Source of the DNA: Aphanomyces cochlioides
Lineage: Eukaryota > Oomycota > Saprolegniomycetes > Saprolegniales > Verrucalvaceae
Direction: 5' to 3'
DNA: 64,000 nt
NCBI GenBank assembly: GCA_019828595.1
Contig: JAHQRK010000031.1
Coordinates: 1 to 64,000 of the forward strand
In this document: piece after piece, positions 15,001 through 29,530 of the stretch
How the letters are laid out: every line of letters begins with the position of its first letter
Numbering within the stretch: position 1 is the stretch's first letter
Position numbers and translations under genes: made by a program
The notes under the pieces: model-generated
What the model was told of the DNA's origin: nothing
Databases searched by the model: none
Seen by the model: the letters and a program-made list of their open reading frames with translations, nothing else

Positions 15001-18000
15001 GCAGAACACGACACTTGTTGACGTTTTATGCGCTCACTCGCCTGCTTGTACTGTTAGCATATGTAAATGTCGAGCACAAAACACAAAGCATTGTGGATAT
15101 CTTGAAAACTATACGAATAGTCAATTAAGGCATAAACAAAACTGTAGGAGTCATAAATAATGATGACGGATGTGATCTCCACACCTTCGCCACTACCTCA
15201 TAACCCTATAAACTTTTGATGTTGCCAAAGTCTAAAAGAAATCTCGCATCCCCCTCTACAAGTTGAACAGTAGGTAGTAGGGCAATAATCTATTGAATCA
15301 GCCCACGCACAATAAACACCCTCTACAAGGTACATGACTCATTCACTTAGATTGCAGCGCATGAGTTCGATGTGTCAATATTACATGTACTCTTGTATAG
15401 CCGGAGTGAGAAACGGCACAGAACAACGTGAGACAGAAAAGGAAAACTTTCGATTACAATTAGCATGAAGGAGGACTAGGCATGATAGTACATGTGCTCT
15501 TCATGGGGTTCATGTTGTGTTTTCGTCAAGTCAATCTATTATATTAACTTCCAATCATATTGCGTCATTCGGTGTGATAGGAATCATATCACAGTTGCAG
15601 TCATTCTATACATCTGCTGCATCTATGATAAAAACACGATCTTTTTGTATTAGAGTGTGATAGGAAATCTATCACAGTTGCCTGAAAAACATTTTCAAAA
15701 CAAGTTTTTGACTTGATTTCAGTATACAGATCTGAAATGTGCAAAATTCTGAGCAACTGTGATAGCGATTCTATCACGGTTTCTCAACAAACAAATATTG
15801 GCAGATATGAAGCTTTTCATTTAGTCGCCAGCATGAAGTCTAACCGAGAAACAAAGATGCTCTGAATAAATTTAACGTCTAGCACGGATATAAGCTAGGC
15901 TAGCTGCAGCAGAACACGACACTTGTTGACGTTTTATGCGCTCACTCGCCTGCTTGTACTGTTAGCATATGTAAATGTCGAGCACAAAACACAAAGCATT
16001 GTGGATATCTTGAAAACTATACGAATAGTCAATTAAGGCATAAACAAAACTGTAGGAGTCATAAATAATGATGACGGATGTGATCTCCACACCTTCGCCA
16101 CTACCTCATAACCCTATAAACTTTTGATGTTGCCAAAGTCTAAAAGAAATCTCGCATCCCCCTCTACAAGTTGAACAGTAGGTAGTAGGGCAATAATCTA
16201 TTGAATCAGCCCACGCACAATAAACACCCTCTACAAGGTACATGACTCATTCACTTAGATTGCAGCGCATGAGTTCGATGTGTCAATATTACAAGTACTC
16301 TTGTATAGCCGGAGTGAGAAACGGCACAGAACAACGTGAGACAGAAAAGGAAAACTTTCGATTACAATTAGCATGAAGGAGGACTAGGCATGATAGTACT
16401 GCTGGTATGTGCTCTTCATGGGGTTCATGTTGTGTTTTCGTCAAGTCAATCTATTATATTAACTTCCAATCATATTGCGTCATTCGGTGTGATAGGAATC
16501 ATATCACAGTTGCAGTCATTCTATACATCTGCTGCATCTATGATAAAAACACGATCTTTTTGTATTAGAGTGTGATAGGAAATCTATCACAGTTGCCTGA
16601 AAAACATTTTCAAAACAAGTTTTTGACTTGATTTCAGTATACAGATCTGAAATGTGCAAAATTCTGAGCAACTGTGATAGAGATTCTATCACGGTTTCTC
16701 AACAAACAAATATTGGCAGATATGAAGCTTTTCATTTAGTCGCCAGCATGAAGTCTAACCGAGAAACAAAGATGCTCTGAATAAATTTAACGTCTAGCAC
16801 GGATATAAGCTAGGCTAGCTGCAGCAGAACACGACACTTGTTGACGTTTTATGCGCTCACTCGCCTGCTTGTACTGTTAGCATATGTAAATGTCGAGCAC
16901 AAAACACAAAGCATTGTGGATATCTTGAAAACTATACGAATAGTCAATTAAGGCATAAACAAAACTGTAGGAGTCATAAATAATGATGACGGATGTGATC
17001 TCCACACCTTCGCCACTACCTCATAACCCTATAAACTTTTGATGTTGCCAAAGTCTAAAAGAAATCTCGCATCCCCCTCTACAAGTTGAACAGTAGGTAG
17101 TAGGGCAATAATCTATTGAATCAGCCCACGCACAATAAACACCCTCTACAAGGTACATGACTCATTCACTTAGATTGCAGCGCATGAGTTCGATGTGTCA
17201 ATATTACATGTACTCTTGTATAGCCGGAGTGAGAAACGGCACAGAACAACGTGAGACAGAAAAGGAAAACTTTCGATTACAATTAGCATGAAGGAGGACT
17301 AGGCATGATAGTACATGTGCTTTTCATGGGGTTCATGTTGTGTTTTCGTCAAGTCAATCTATTATATTAACTTCCAATCATATTGCGTCATTCGGTGTGA
17401 TAGGAATCATATCACAGTTGCAGTCATTCTATACATCTGCTGCATCTATGATAAAAACACGATCTTTTTGTATTAGAGTGTGATAGGAAATCTATCACAG
17501 TTGCCTGAAAAACATTTTCAAAACAAGTTTTTGACTTGATTTCAGTATACAGATCTGAAATGTGCAAAATTCTGAGCAACTGTGATAGCGATTCTATCAC
17601 GGTTTCTCAACAAACAAATATTGGCAGATATGAAGCTTTTCATTTAGTCGCCAGCATGAAGTCTAACCGAGAAACAAAGATGCTCTGAATAAATTTAACG
17701 TCTAGCACGGATATAAGCTAGGCTAGCTGCAGCAGAACACGACACTTGTTGACGTTTTATGCGCTCACTCGCCTGCTTGTACTGTTAGCATATGTAAATG
17801 TCGAGCACAAAACACAAAGCATTGTGGATATCTTGAAAACTATACGAATAGTCAATTAAGGCATAAACAAAACTGTAGGAGTCATAAATAATGATGACGG
17901 ATGTGATCTCCACACCTTCGCCACTACCTCATAACCCTATAAACTTTTGATGTTGCCAAAGTCTAAAAGAAATCTCGCATCCCCCTCTACAAGTTGAACA

Positions 18001-21000
18001 GTAGGTAGTAGGGCAATAATCTATTGAATCAGCCCACGCACAATAAACACCCTCTACAAGGTACATGACTCATTCACTTAGATTGCAGCGCATGAGTTCG
18101 ATGTGTCAATATTACATGTACTCTTGTATAGCCGGAGTGAGAAACGGCACAGAACAACGTGAGACAGAAAAGGAAAACTTTCGATTACAATTAGCATGAA
18201 GGAGGACTAGGCATGATAGTACATGTGCTCTTCATGGGGTTCATGTTGTGTTTTCGTCAAGTCAATCTATTATATTAACTTCCAATCATATTGCGTCATT
18301 CGGTGTGATAGGAATCATATCACAGTTGCAGTCATTCTATACATCTGCTGCATCTATGATAAAAACACGATCTTTTTGTATTAGAGTGTGATAGGAAATC
18401 TATCACAGTTGCCTGAAAAACATTTTCAAAACAAGTTTTTGACTTGATTTCAGTATACAGATCTGAAATGTGCAAAATTCTGAGCAACTGTGATAGCGAT
18501 TCTATCACGGTTTCTCAACAAACAAATATTGGCAGATATGAAGCTTTTCATTTAGTCGCCAGCATGAAGTCTAACCGAGAAACAAAGATGCTCTGAATAA
18601 ATTTAACGTCTAGCACGGATATAAGCTAGGCTAGCTGCAGCAGAACACGACACTTGTTGACGTTTTATGCGCTCACTCGCCTGCTTGTACTGTTAGCATA
18701 TGTAAATGTCGAGCACAAAACACAAAGCATTGTGGATATCTTGAAAACTATACGAATAGTCAATTAAGGCATAAACAAAACTGTAGGAGTCATAAATAAT
18801 GATGACGGATGTGATCTCCACACCTTCGCCACTACCTCATAACCCTATAAACTTTTGATGTTGCCAAAGTCTAAAAGAAATCTCGCATCCCCCTCTACAA
18901 GTTGAACAGTAGGTAGTAGGGCAATAATCTATTGAATCAGCCCACGCACAATAAACACCCTCTACAAGGTACATGACTCATTCACTTAGATTGCAGCGCA
19001 TGAGTTCGATGTGTCAATATTACATGTACTCTTGTATAGCCGGAGTGAGAAACGGCACAGAACAACGTGAGACAGAAAAGGAAAACTTTCGATTACAATT
19101 AGCATGAAGGAGGACTAGGCATGATAGTACATGTGCTCTTCATGGGGTTCATGTTGTGTTTTCGTCAAGTCAATCTATTATATTAACTTCCAATCATATT
19201 GCGTCATTCGGTGTGATAGGAATCATATCACAGTTGCAGTCATTCTATACATCTGCTGCATCTATGATAAAAACACGATCTTTTTGTATTAGAGTGTGAT
19301 AGGAAATCTATCACAGTTGCCTGAAAAACATTTTCAAAACAAGTTTTTGACTTGATTTCAGTATACAGATCTGAAATGTGCAAAATTCTGAGCAACTGTG
19401 ATAGCGATTCTATCACGGTTTCTCAACAAACAAATATTGGCAGATATGAAGCTTTTCATTTAGTCGCCAGCATGAAGTCTAACCGAGAAACAAAGATGCT
19501 CTGAATAAATTTAACGTCTAGCACGGATATAAGCTAGGCTAGCTGCAGCAGAACACGACACTTGTTGACGTTTTATGCGCTCACTCGCCTGCTTGTACTG
19601 TTAGCATATGTAAATGTCGAGCACAAAACACAAAGCATTGTGGATATCTTGAAAACTATACGAATAGTCAATTAAGGCATAAACAAAACTGTAGGAGTCA
19701 TAAATAATGATGACGGATGTGATCTCCACACCTTCGCCACTACCTCATAACCCTATAAACTTTTGATGTTGCCAAAGTCTAAAAGAAATCTCGCATCCCC
19801 CTCTACAAGTTGAACAGTAGGTAGTAGGGCAATAATCTATTGAATCAGCCCACGCACAATAAACACCCTCTACAAGGTACATGACTCATTCACTTAGATT
19901 GCAGCGCATGAGTTCGATGTGTCAATATTACATGTACTCTTGTATAGCCGGAGTGAGAAACGGCACAGAACAACGTGAGACAGAAAAGGAAAACTTTCGA
20001 TTACAATTAGCATGAAGGAGGACTAGGCATGATAGTACATGTGCTCTTCATGGGGTTCATGTTGTGTTTTCGTCAAGTCAATCTATTATATTAACTTCCA
20101 ATCATATTGCGTCATTCGGTGTGATAGGAATCATATCACAGTTGCAGTCATTCTATACATCTGCTGCATCTATGATAAAAACACGATCTTTTTGTATTAG
20201 AGTGTGATAGGAAATCTATCACAGTTGCCTGAAAAACATTTTCAAAACAAGTTTTTGACTTGATTTCAGTATACAGATCTGAAATGTGCAAAATTCTGAG
20301 CAACTGTGATAGCGATTCTATCACGGTTTCTCAACAAACAAATATTGGCAGATATGAAGCTTTTCATTTAGTCGCCAGCATGAAGTCTAACCGAGAAACA
20401 AAGATGCTCTGAATAAATTTAACGTCTAGCACGGATATAAGCTAGGCTAGCTGCAGCAGAACACGACACTTGTTGACGTTTTATGCGCTCACTCGCCTGC
20501 TTGTACTGTTAGCATATGTAAATGTCGAGCACAAAACACAAAGCATTGTGGATATCTTGAAAACTATACGAATAGTCAATTAAGGCATAAACAAAACTGT
20601 AGGAGTCATAAATAATGATGACGGATGTGATCTCCACACCTTCGCCACTACCTCATAACCCTATAAACTTTTGATGTTGCCAAAGTCTAAAAGAAATCTC
20701 GCATCCCCCTCTACAAGTTGAACAGTAGGTAGTAGGGCAATAATCTATTGAATCAGCCCACGCACAATAAACACCCTCTACAAGGTACATGACTCATTCA
20801 CTTAGATTGCAGCGCATGAGTTCGATGTGTCAATATTACATGTACTCTTGTATAGCCGGAGTGAGAAACGGCACAGAACAACGTGAGACAGAAAAGGAAA
20901 ACTTTCGATTACAATTAGCATGAAGGAGGACTAGGCATGATAGTACATGTGCTCTTCATGGGGTTCATGTTGTGTTTTCGTCAAGTCATCTATTATATTA

Positions 21001-24000
21001 ACTTCCAATCATATTGCGTCATTCGGTGTGATAGGAATCATATCACAGTTGCAGTCATTCTATACATCTGCTGCATCTATGATAAAAACACGATCTTTTT
21101 GTATTAGAGTGTGATAGGAAATCTATCACAGTTGCCTGAAAAACATTTTCAAAACAAGTTTTTGACTTGATTTCAGTATACAGATCTGAAATGTGCAAAA
21201 TTCTGAGCAACTGTGATAGAGATTCTATCACGGTTTCTCAACAAACAAATATTGGCAGATATGAAGCTTTTCATTTAGTCGCCAGCATGAAGTCTAACCG
21301 AGAAACAAAGATGCTCTGAATAAATTTAACGTCTAGCACGGATATAAGCTAGGCTAGCTGCAGCAGAACACGACACTTGTTGACGTTTTATGCGCTCACT
21401 CGCCTGCTTGTACTGTTAGCATATGTAAATGTCGAGCACAAAACACAAAGCATTGTGGATATCTTGAAAACTATACGAATAGTCAATTAAGGCATAAACA
21501 AAACTGTAGGAGTCATAAATAATGATGACGGATGTGATCTCCACACCTTCGCCACTACCTCATAACCCTATAAACTTTTGATGTTGCCAAAGTCTAAAAG
21601 AAATCTCGCATCCCCCTCTACAAGTTGAACAGTAGGTAGTAGGGCAATAATCTATTGAATCAGCCCACGCACAATAAACACCCTCTACAAGGTACATGAC
21701 TCATTCACTTAGATTGCAGCGCATGAGTTCGATGTGTCAATATTACATGTACTCTTGTATAGCCGGAGTGAGAAACGGCACAGAACAACGTGAGACAGAA
21801 AAGGAAAACTTTCGATTACAATTAGCATGAAGGAGGACTAGGCATGATAGTACATGTGCTCTTCATGGGGTTCATGTTGTGTTTTCGTCAAGTCAATCTA
21901 TTATATTAACTTCCAATCATATTGCGTCATTCGGTGTGATAGGAATCATATCACAGTTGCAGTCATTCTATACATCTGCTGCATCTATGATAAAAACACG
22001 ATCTTTTTGTATTAGAGTGTGATAGGAAATCTATCACAGTTGCCTGAAAAACATTTTCAAAACAAGTTTTTGACTTGATTTCAGTATACAGATCTGAAAT
22101 GTGCAAAATTCTGAGCAACTGTGATAGAGATTCTATCACGGTTTCTCAACAAACAAATATTGGCAGATATGAAGCTTTTCATTTAGTCGCCAGCATGAAG
22201 TCTAACCGAGAAACAAAGATGCTCTGAATAAATTTAACGTCTAGCACGGATATAAGCTAGGCTAGCTGCAGCAGAACACGACACTTGTTGACGTTTTATG
22301 CGCTCACTCGCCTGCTTGTACTGTTAGCATATGTAAATGTCGAGCACAAAACACAAAGCATTGTGGATATCTTGAAAACTATACGAATAGTCAATTAAGG
22401 CATAAACAAAACTGTAGGAGTCATAAATAATGATGACGGATGTGATCTCCACACCTTCGCCACTACCTCATAACCCTATAAACTTTTGATGTTGCCAAAG
22501 TCTAAAAGAAATCTCGCACCCCTCTACAAGTTGAACAGTAGGTAGTAGGGCAATAATCTATTGAATCAGCCCACGCACAATAAACACCCTCTACAAGGTA
22601 CATGACTCATTCACTTAGATTGCAGCGCATGAGTTCGATGTGTCAATATTACATGTACTCTTGTATAGCCGGAGTGAGAAACGGCACAGAACAACGTGAG
22701 ACAGAAAAGGAAAACTTTCGATTACAATTAGCATGAAGGAGGACTAGGCATGATAGTACATGTGCTCTTCATGGGGTTCATGTTGTGTTTTCGTCAAGTC
22801 AATCTATTATATTAACTTCCAATCATATTGCGTCATTCGGTGTGATAGGAATCATATCACAGTTGCAGTCATTCTATACATCTGCTGCATCTATGATAAA
22901 AACACGATCTTTTTGTATTAGAGTGTGATAGGAAATCTATCACAGTTGCCTGAAAAACATTTTCAAAACAAGTTTTTGACTTGATTTCAGTATACAGATC
23001 TGAAATGTGCAAAATTCTGAGCAACTGTGATAGCGATTCTATCACGGTTTCTCAACAAACAAATATTGGCAGATATGAAGCTTTTCATTTAGTCGCCAGC
23101 ATGAAGTCTAACCGAGAAACAAAGATGCTCTGAATAAATTTAACGTCTAGCACGATATAAGCTAGGCTAGCTGCAGCAGAACACGACACTTGTTGACGTT
23201 TTATGCGCTCACTCGCCTGCTTGTATTGTTAGCATATGTAAATGTCGAGCACAAAACACAAAGCATTGTGGATATCTTGAAAACTATACGAATAGTCAAT
23301 TAAGGCATAAACAAAACTGTAGGAGTCATAAATAATGATGACGGATGTGATCTCCACACCTTCGCCACTACCTCATAACCCTATAAACTTTTGATGTTGC
23401 CAAAGTCTAAAAGAAATCTCGCATCCCCCTCTACAAGTTGAACAGTAGGTAGTAGGGCAATAATCTATTGAATCAGCCCACGCACAATAAACACCCTCTA
23501 CAAGGTACATGACTCATTCACTTAGATTGCAGCGCATGAGTTCGATGTGTCAATATTACATGTACTCTTGTATAGCCGGAGTGAGAAACGGCACAGAACA
23601 ACGTGAGACAGAAAAGGAAAACTTTCGATTACAATTAGCATGAAGGAGGACTAGGCATGATAGTACATGTGCTCTTCATGGGGTTCATGTTGTGTTTTCG
23701 TCAAGTCAATCTATTATATTAACTTCCAATCATATTGCGTCATTCGGTGTGATAGGAATCATATCACAGTTGCAGTCATTCTATACATCTGCTGCATCTA
23801 TGATAAAAACACGATCTTTTTGTATTAGAGTGTGATAGGAAATCTATCACAGTTGCCTGAAAAACATTTTCAAAACAAGTTTTTGACTTGATTTCAGTAT
23901 ACAGATCTGAAATGTGCAAAATTCTGAGCAACTGTGATAGCGATTCTATCACGGTTTCTCAACAAACAAATATTGGCAGATATGAAGCTTTTCATTTAGT

Positions 24001-27000
24001 CGCCAGCATGAAGTCTAACCGAGAAACAAAGATGCTCTGAATAAATTTAACGTCTAGCACGGATATAAGCTAGGCTAGCTGCAGCAGAACACGACACTTG
24101 TTGACGTTTTATGCGCTCACTCGCCTGCTTGTACTGTTAGCATATGTAAATGTCGAGCACAAAACACAAAGCATTGTGGATATCTTGAAAACTATACGAA
24201 TAGTCAATTAAGGCATAAACAAAACTGTAGGAGTCATAAATAATGATGACGGATGTGATCTCCACACCTTCGCCACTACCTCATAACCCTATAAACTTTT
24301 GATGTTGCCAAAGTCTAAAAGAAATCTCGCATCCCCCTCTACAAGTTGAACAGTAGGTAGTAGGGCAATAATCTATTGAATCAGCCCACGCACAATAAAC
24401 ACCCTCTACAAGGTACATGACTCATTCACTTAGATTGCAGCGCATGAGTTCGATGTGTCAATATTACATGTACTCTTGTATAGCCGGAGTGAGAAACGGC
24501 ACAGAACAACGTGAGACAGAAAAGGAAAACTTTCGATTACAATTAGCATGAAGGAGGACTAGGCATGATAGTACATGTGCTCTTCATGGGGTTCATGTTG
24601 TGTTTTCGTCAAGTCAATCTATTATATTAACTTCCAATCATATTGCGTCATTCGGTGTGATAGGAATCATATCACAGTTGCAGTCATTCTATACATCTGC
24701 TGCATCTATGATAAAAACACGATCTTTTTGTATTAGAGTGTGATAGGAAATCTATCACAGTTGCCTGAAAAACATTTTCAAAACAAGTTTTTGACTTGAT
24801 TTCAGTATACAGATCTGAAATGTGCAAAATTCTGAGCAACTGTGATAGCGATTCTATCACGGTTTCTCAACAAACAAATATTGGCAGATATGAAGCTTTT
24901 CATTTAGTCGCCAGCATGAAGTCTAACCGAGAAACAAAGATGCTCTGAATAAATTTAACGTCTAGCACGGATATAAGCTAGGCTAGCTGCAGCAGAACAC
25001 GACACTTGTTGACGTTTTATGCGCTCACTCGCCTGCTTGTACTGTTAGCATATGTAAATGTCGAGCACAAAACACAAAGCATTGTGGATATCTTGAAAAC
25101 TATACGAATAGTCAATTAAGGCATAAACAAAACTGTAGGAGTCATAAATAATGATGACGGATGTGATCTCCACACCTTCGCCACTACCTCATAACCCTAT
25201 AAACTTTTGATGTTGCCAAAGTCTAAAAGAAATCTCGCATCCCCCTCTACAAGTTGAACAGTAGGTAGTAGGGCAATAATCTATTGAATCAGCCCACGCA
25301 CAATAAACACCCTCTACAAGGTACATGACTCATTCACTTAGATTGCAGCGCATGAGTTCGATGTGTCAATATTACATGTACTCTTGTATAGCCGGAGTGA
25401 GAAACGGCACAGAACAACGTGAGACAGAAAAGGAAAACTTTCGATTACAATTAGCATGAAGGAGGACTAGGCATGATAGTACATGTGCTCTTCATGGGGT
25501 TCATGTTGTGTTTTCGTCAAGTCAATCTATTATATTAACTTCCAATCATATTGCGTCATTCGGTGTGATAGGAATCATATCACAGTTGCAGTCATTCTAT
25601 ACATCTGCTGCATCTATGATAAAAACACGATCTTTTTGTATTAGAGTGTGATAGGAAATCTATCACAGTTGCCTGAAAAACATTTTCAAAACAAGTTTTT
25701 GACTTGATTTCAGTATACAGATCTGAAATGTGCAAAATTCTGAGCAACTGTGATAGAGATTCTATCACGGTTTCTCAACAAACAAATATTGGCAGATATG
25801 AAGCTTTTCATTTAGTCGCCAGCATGAAGTCTAACCGAGAAACAAAGATGCTCTGAATAAATTTAACGTCTAGCACGGATATAAGCTAGGCTAGCTGCAG
25901 CAGAACACGACACTTGTTGACGTTTTATGCGCTCACTCGCCTGCTTGTACTGTTAGCATATGTAAATGTCGAGCACAAAACACAAAGCATTGTGGATATC
26001 TTGAAAACTATACGAATAGTCAATTAAGGCATAAACAAAACTGTAGGAGTCATAAATAATGATGACGGATGTGATCTCCACACCTTCGCCACTACCTCAT
26101 AACCCTATAAACTTTTGATGTTGCCAAAGTCTAAAAGAAATCTCGCATCCCCCTCTACAAGTTGAACAGTAGGTAGTAGGGCAATAATCTATTGAATCAG
26201 CCCACGCACAATAAACACCCTCTACAAGGTACATGACTCATTCACTTAGATTGCAGCGCATGAGTTCGATGTGTCAATATTACATGTACTCTTGTATAGC
26301 CGGAGTGAGAAACGGCACAGAACAACGTGAGACAGAAAAGGAAAACTTTCGATTACAATTAGCATGAAGGAGGACTAGGCATGATAGTACATGTGCTCTT
26401 CATGGGGTTCATGTTGTGTTTTCGTCAAGTCAATCTATTATATTAACTTCCAATCATATTGCGTCATTCGGTGTGATAGGAATCATATCACAGTTGCAGT
26501 CATTCTATACATCTGCTGCATCTATGATAAAAACACGATCTTTTTGTATTAGAGTGTGATAGGAAATCTATCACAGTTGCCTGAAAAACATTTTCAAAAC
26601 AAGTTTTTGACTTGATTTCAGTATACAGATCTGAAATGTGCAAAATTCTGAGCAACTGTGATAGAGATTCTATCACGGTTTCTCAACAAACAAATATTGG
26701 CAGATATGAAGCTTTTCATTTAGTCGCCAGCATGAAGTCTAACCGAGAAACAAAGATGCTCTGAATAAATTTAACGTCTAGCACGGATATAAGCTAGGCT
26801 AGCTGCAGCAGAACACGACACTTGTTGACGTTTTATGCGCTCACTCGCCTGCTTGTACTGTTAGCATATGTAAATGTCGAGCACAAAACACAAAGCATTG
26901 TGGATATCTTGAAAACTATACGAATAGTCAATTAAGGCATAAACAAAACTGTAGGAGTCATAAATAATGATGACGGATGTGATCTCCACACCTTCGCCAC

Positions 27001-29367
27001 TACCTCATAACCCTATAAACTTTTGATGTTGCCAAAGTCTAAAAGAAATCTCGCATCCCCCTCTACAAGTTGAACAGTAGGTAGTAGGGCAATAATCTAT
27101 TGAATCAGCCCACGCACAATAAACACCCTCTACAAGGTACATGACTCATTCACTTAGATTGCAGCGCATGAGTTCGATGTGTCAATATTACATGTACTCT
27201 TGTATAGCCGGAGTGAGAAACGGCACAGAACAACGTGAGACAGAAAAGGAAAACTTTCGATTACAATTAGCATGAAGGAGGACTAGGCATGATAGTACAT
27301 GTGCTCTTCATGGGGTTCATGTTGTGTTTTCGTCAAGTCAATCTATTATATTAACTTCCAATCATATTGCGTCATTCGGTGTGATAGGAATCATATCACA
27401 GTTGCAGTCATTCTATACATCTGCTGCATCTATGATAAAAACACGATCTTTTTGTATTAGAGTGTGATAGGAAATCTATCACAGTTGCCTGAAAAACATT
27501 TTCAAAACAAGTTTTTGACTTGATTTCAGTATACAGATCTGAAATGTGCAAAATTCTGAGCAACTGTGATAGAGATTCTATCACGGTTTCTCAACAAACA
27601 AATATTGGCAGATATGAAGCTTTTCATTTAGTCGCCAGCATGAAGTCTAACCGAGAAACAAAGATGCTCTGAATAAATTTAACGTCTAGCACGGATATAA
27701 GCTAGGCTAGCTGCAGCAGAACACGACACTTGTTGACGTTTTATGCGCTCACTCGCCTGCTTGTACTGTTAGCATATGTAAATGTCGAGCACAAAACACA
27801 AAGCATTGTGGATATCTTGAAAACTATACGAATAGTCAATTAAGGCATAAACAAAACTGTAGGAGTCATAAATAATGATGACGGATGTGATCTCCACACC
27901 TTCGCCACTACCTCATAACCCTATAAACTTTTGATGTTGCCAAAGTCTAAAAGAAATCTCGCATCCCCCTCTACAAGTTGAACAGTAGGTAGTAGGGCAA
28001 TAATCTATTGAATCAGCCCACGCACAATAAACACCCTCTACAAGGTACATGACTCATTCACTTAGATTGCAGCGCATGAGTTCGATGTGTCAATATTACA
28101 TGTACTCTTGTATAGCCGGAGTGAGAAACGGCACAGAACAACGTGAGACAGAAAAGGAAAACTTTCGATTACAATTAGCATGAAGGAGGACTAGGCATGA
28201 TAGTACATGTGCTCTTCATGGGGTTCATGTTGTGTTTTCGTCAAGTCAATCTATTATATTAACTTCCAATCATATTGCGTCATTCGGTGTGATAGGAATC
28301 ATATCACAGTTGCAGTCATTCTATACATCTGCTGCATCTATGATAAAAACACGATCTTTTTGTATTAGAGTGTGATAGGAAATCTATCACAGTTGCCTGA
28401 AAAACATTTTCAAAACAAGTTTTTGACTTGATTTCAGTATACAGATCTGAAATGTGCAAAATTCTGAGCAACTGTGATAGAGATTCTATCACGGTTTCTC
28501 AACAAACAAATATTGGCAGATATGAAGCTTTTCATTTAGTCGCCAGCATGAAGTCTAACCGAGAAACAAAGATGCTCTGAATAAATTTAACGTCTAGCAC
28601 GGATATAAGCTAGGCTAGCTGCAGCAGAACACGACACTTGTTGACGTTTTATGCGCTCACTCGCCTGCTTGTACTGTTAGCATATGTAAATGTCGAGCAC
28701 AAAACACAAAGCATTGTGGATATCTTGAAAACTATACGAATAGTCAATTAAGGCATAAACAAAACTGTAGGAGTCATAAATAATGATGACGGATGTGATC
28801 TCCACACCTTCGCCACTACCTCATAACCCTATAAACTTTTGATGTTGCCAAAGTCTAAAAGAAATCTCGCATCCCCCTCTACAAGTTGAACAGTAGGTAG
28901 TAGGGCAATAATCTATTGAATCAGCCCACGCACAATAAACACCCTCTACAAGGTACATGACTCATTCACTTAGATTGCAGCGCATGAGTTCGATGTGTCA
29001 ATATTACATGTACTCTTGTATAGCCGGAGTGAGAAACGGCACAGAACAACGTGAGACAGAAAAGGAAAACTTTCGATTACAATTAGCATGAAGGAGGACT
29101 AGGCATGATAGTACTGCTGGTATGTGCTCTTCATGGGGTTCATGTTGTGTTTTCGTCAAGTCAATCTATTATATTAACTTCCAATCATATTGCGTCATTC
29201 GGTGTGATAGGAATCATATCACAGTTGCAGTCATTCTATACATCTGCTGCATCTATGATAAAAACACGATCTTTTTGTATTAGAGTGTGATAGGAAATCT
29301 ATCACAGTTGCCTGAAAAACATTTTCAAAACAAGTTTTTGACTTGATTTCAGTATACAGATCTGAAA
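1..29367. repeat. Satellite array of 908/915-bp tandem monomers
   Basis: Head-to-tail copies of one AT-rich monomer fill this whole stretch. Using the ATGATAGTAC box as register, units start at 881, 1789, 2704, 3612, 4526, 5434, 6349, 7264, 8179, 9087, 10001, 10914, 11829, 12744, 13652, 14567, 15482, 16390, 17305, 18213, 19121, 20029, 20937, 21844, 22750, 23657, 24565, 25473, 26381, 27289, 28197 and 29105. That gives 31 full units plus a partial unit at each end. Two length classes differ by a 7-bp TGCTGGT indel just after the register box; 13 units are long and 19 short. Copies are near identical, differing by scattered substitutions (CGATT/AGATT in one dyad spacer, CAAGTACT/CATGTACT) and 1-2 bp indels. 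The first 180 bases are the most diverged. A 61-codon frame opens only in the 915-bp class and looks fortuitous. The left boundary is outside the window. The size and homogeneity fit a satellite of a centromeric, subtelomeric or other heterochromatic block; which one cannot be told here. Confidence 0.97.
973..1177. other. Triad of 25-bp dyad motifs, representative copy in the 881-1788 monomer
   Basis: Each monomer holds three copies of the motif GTGATAG-(5-7 nt)-TATCAC followed by AGTTGC. In this unit they lie at 973-997 (+), 1056-1080 (+) and 1153-1177 (-). The middle copy contains a perfect inverted repeat, TGTGATAG and CTATCACA, with a 5-bp spacer. The first has 7-bp arms. The third is on the opposite strand, so its GCAAC tail faces the GTTGC tail of the second. 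Start-to-start spacing is 83 and about 96 bp in other units. The third copy has a C-to-T change here that other units lack. Repeated dyads with conserved flanks look like protein-binding sites, but no cognate protein can be named. Confidence 0.75.
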
Positions 29368-29530
29368 GATCGAAGGAATGTGTGAGGTCCGCATCAAGCA
29401 GTACGTGAAGGCTATACGTGGCGTGCGCAGTGACTTGCTACGGTCCTACTTGGACAGTTTTATGTGGCACAGTTGGTTCTTCCCTAATAACCCAACAGGT
29501 ACGATGTATTTCAAGGGCTATGTATTAAAA
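29368..29530 (+). pseudogene. Merlin transposase 3' fragment abutting the satellite
   Basis: From the first base after the satellite the frame reads I-E-G-M-C-E-V-R-I-K-Q-Y-V-K-A, then a Leu-rich stretch and F-M-W-H-S-W-F-F-P. This matches the C-terminal end of the Merlin transposase decoded at 30021-31067, starting right at the catalytic-Glu motif (IEG). Everything upstream of that Glu is missing, replaced by satellite DNA. Similarity fades near 29520, where the antisense tail of the hAT pseudogene begins. It is a dead fragment. It is not the same copy as the nearby complete element, because the encoded residues differ. Confidence 0.7.

Noticed and set aside
1..29367. CRISPR-like array
   Set aside because: Units are 0.9 kb and identical throughout; there are no short repeats separated by unique spacers and no cas genes.
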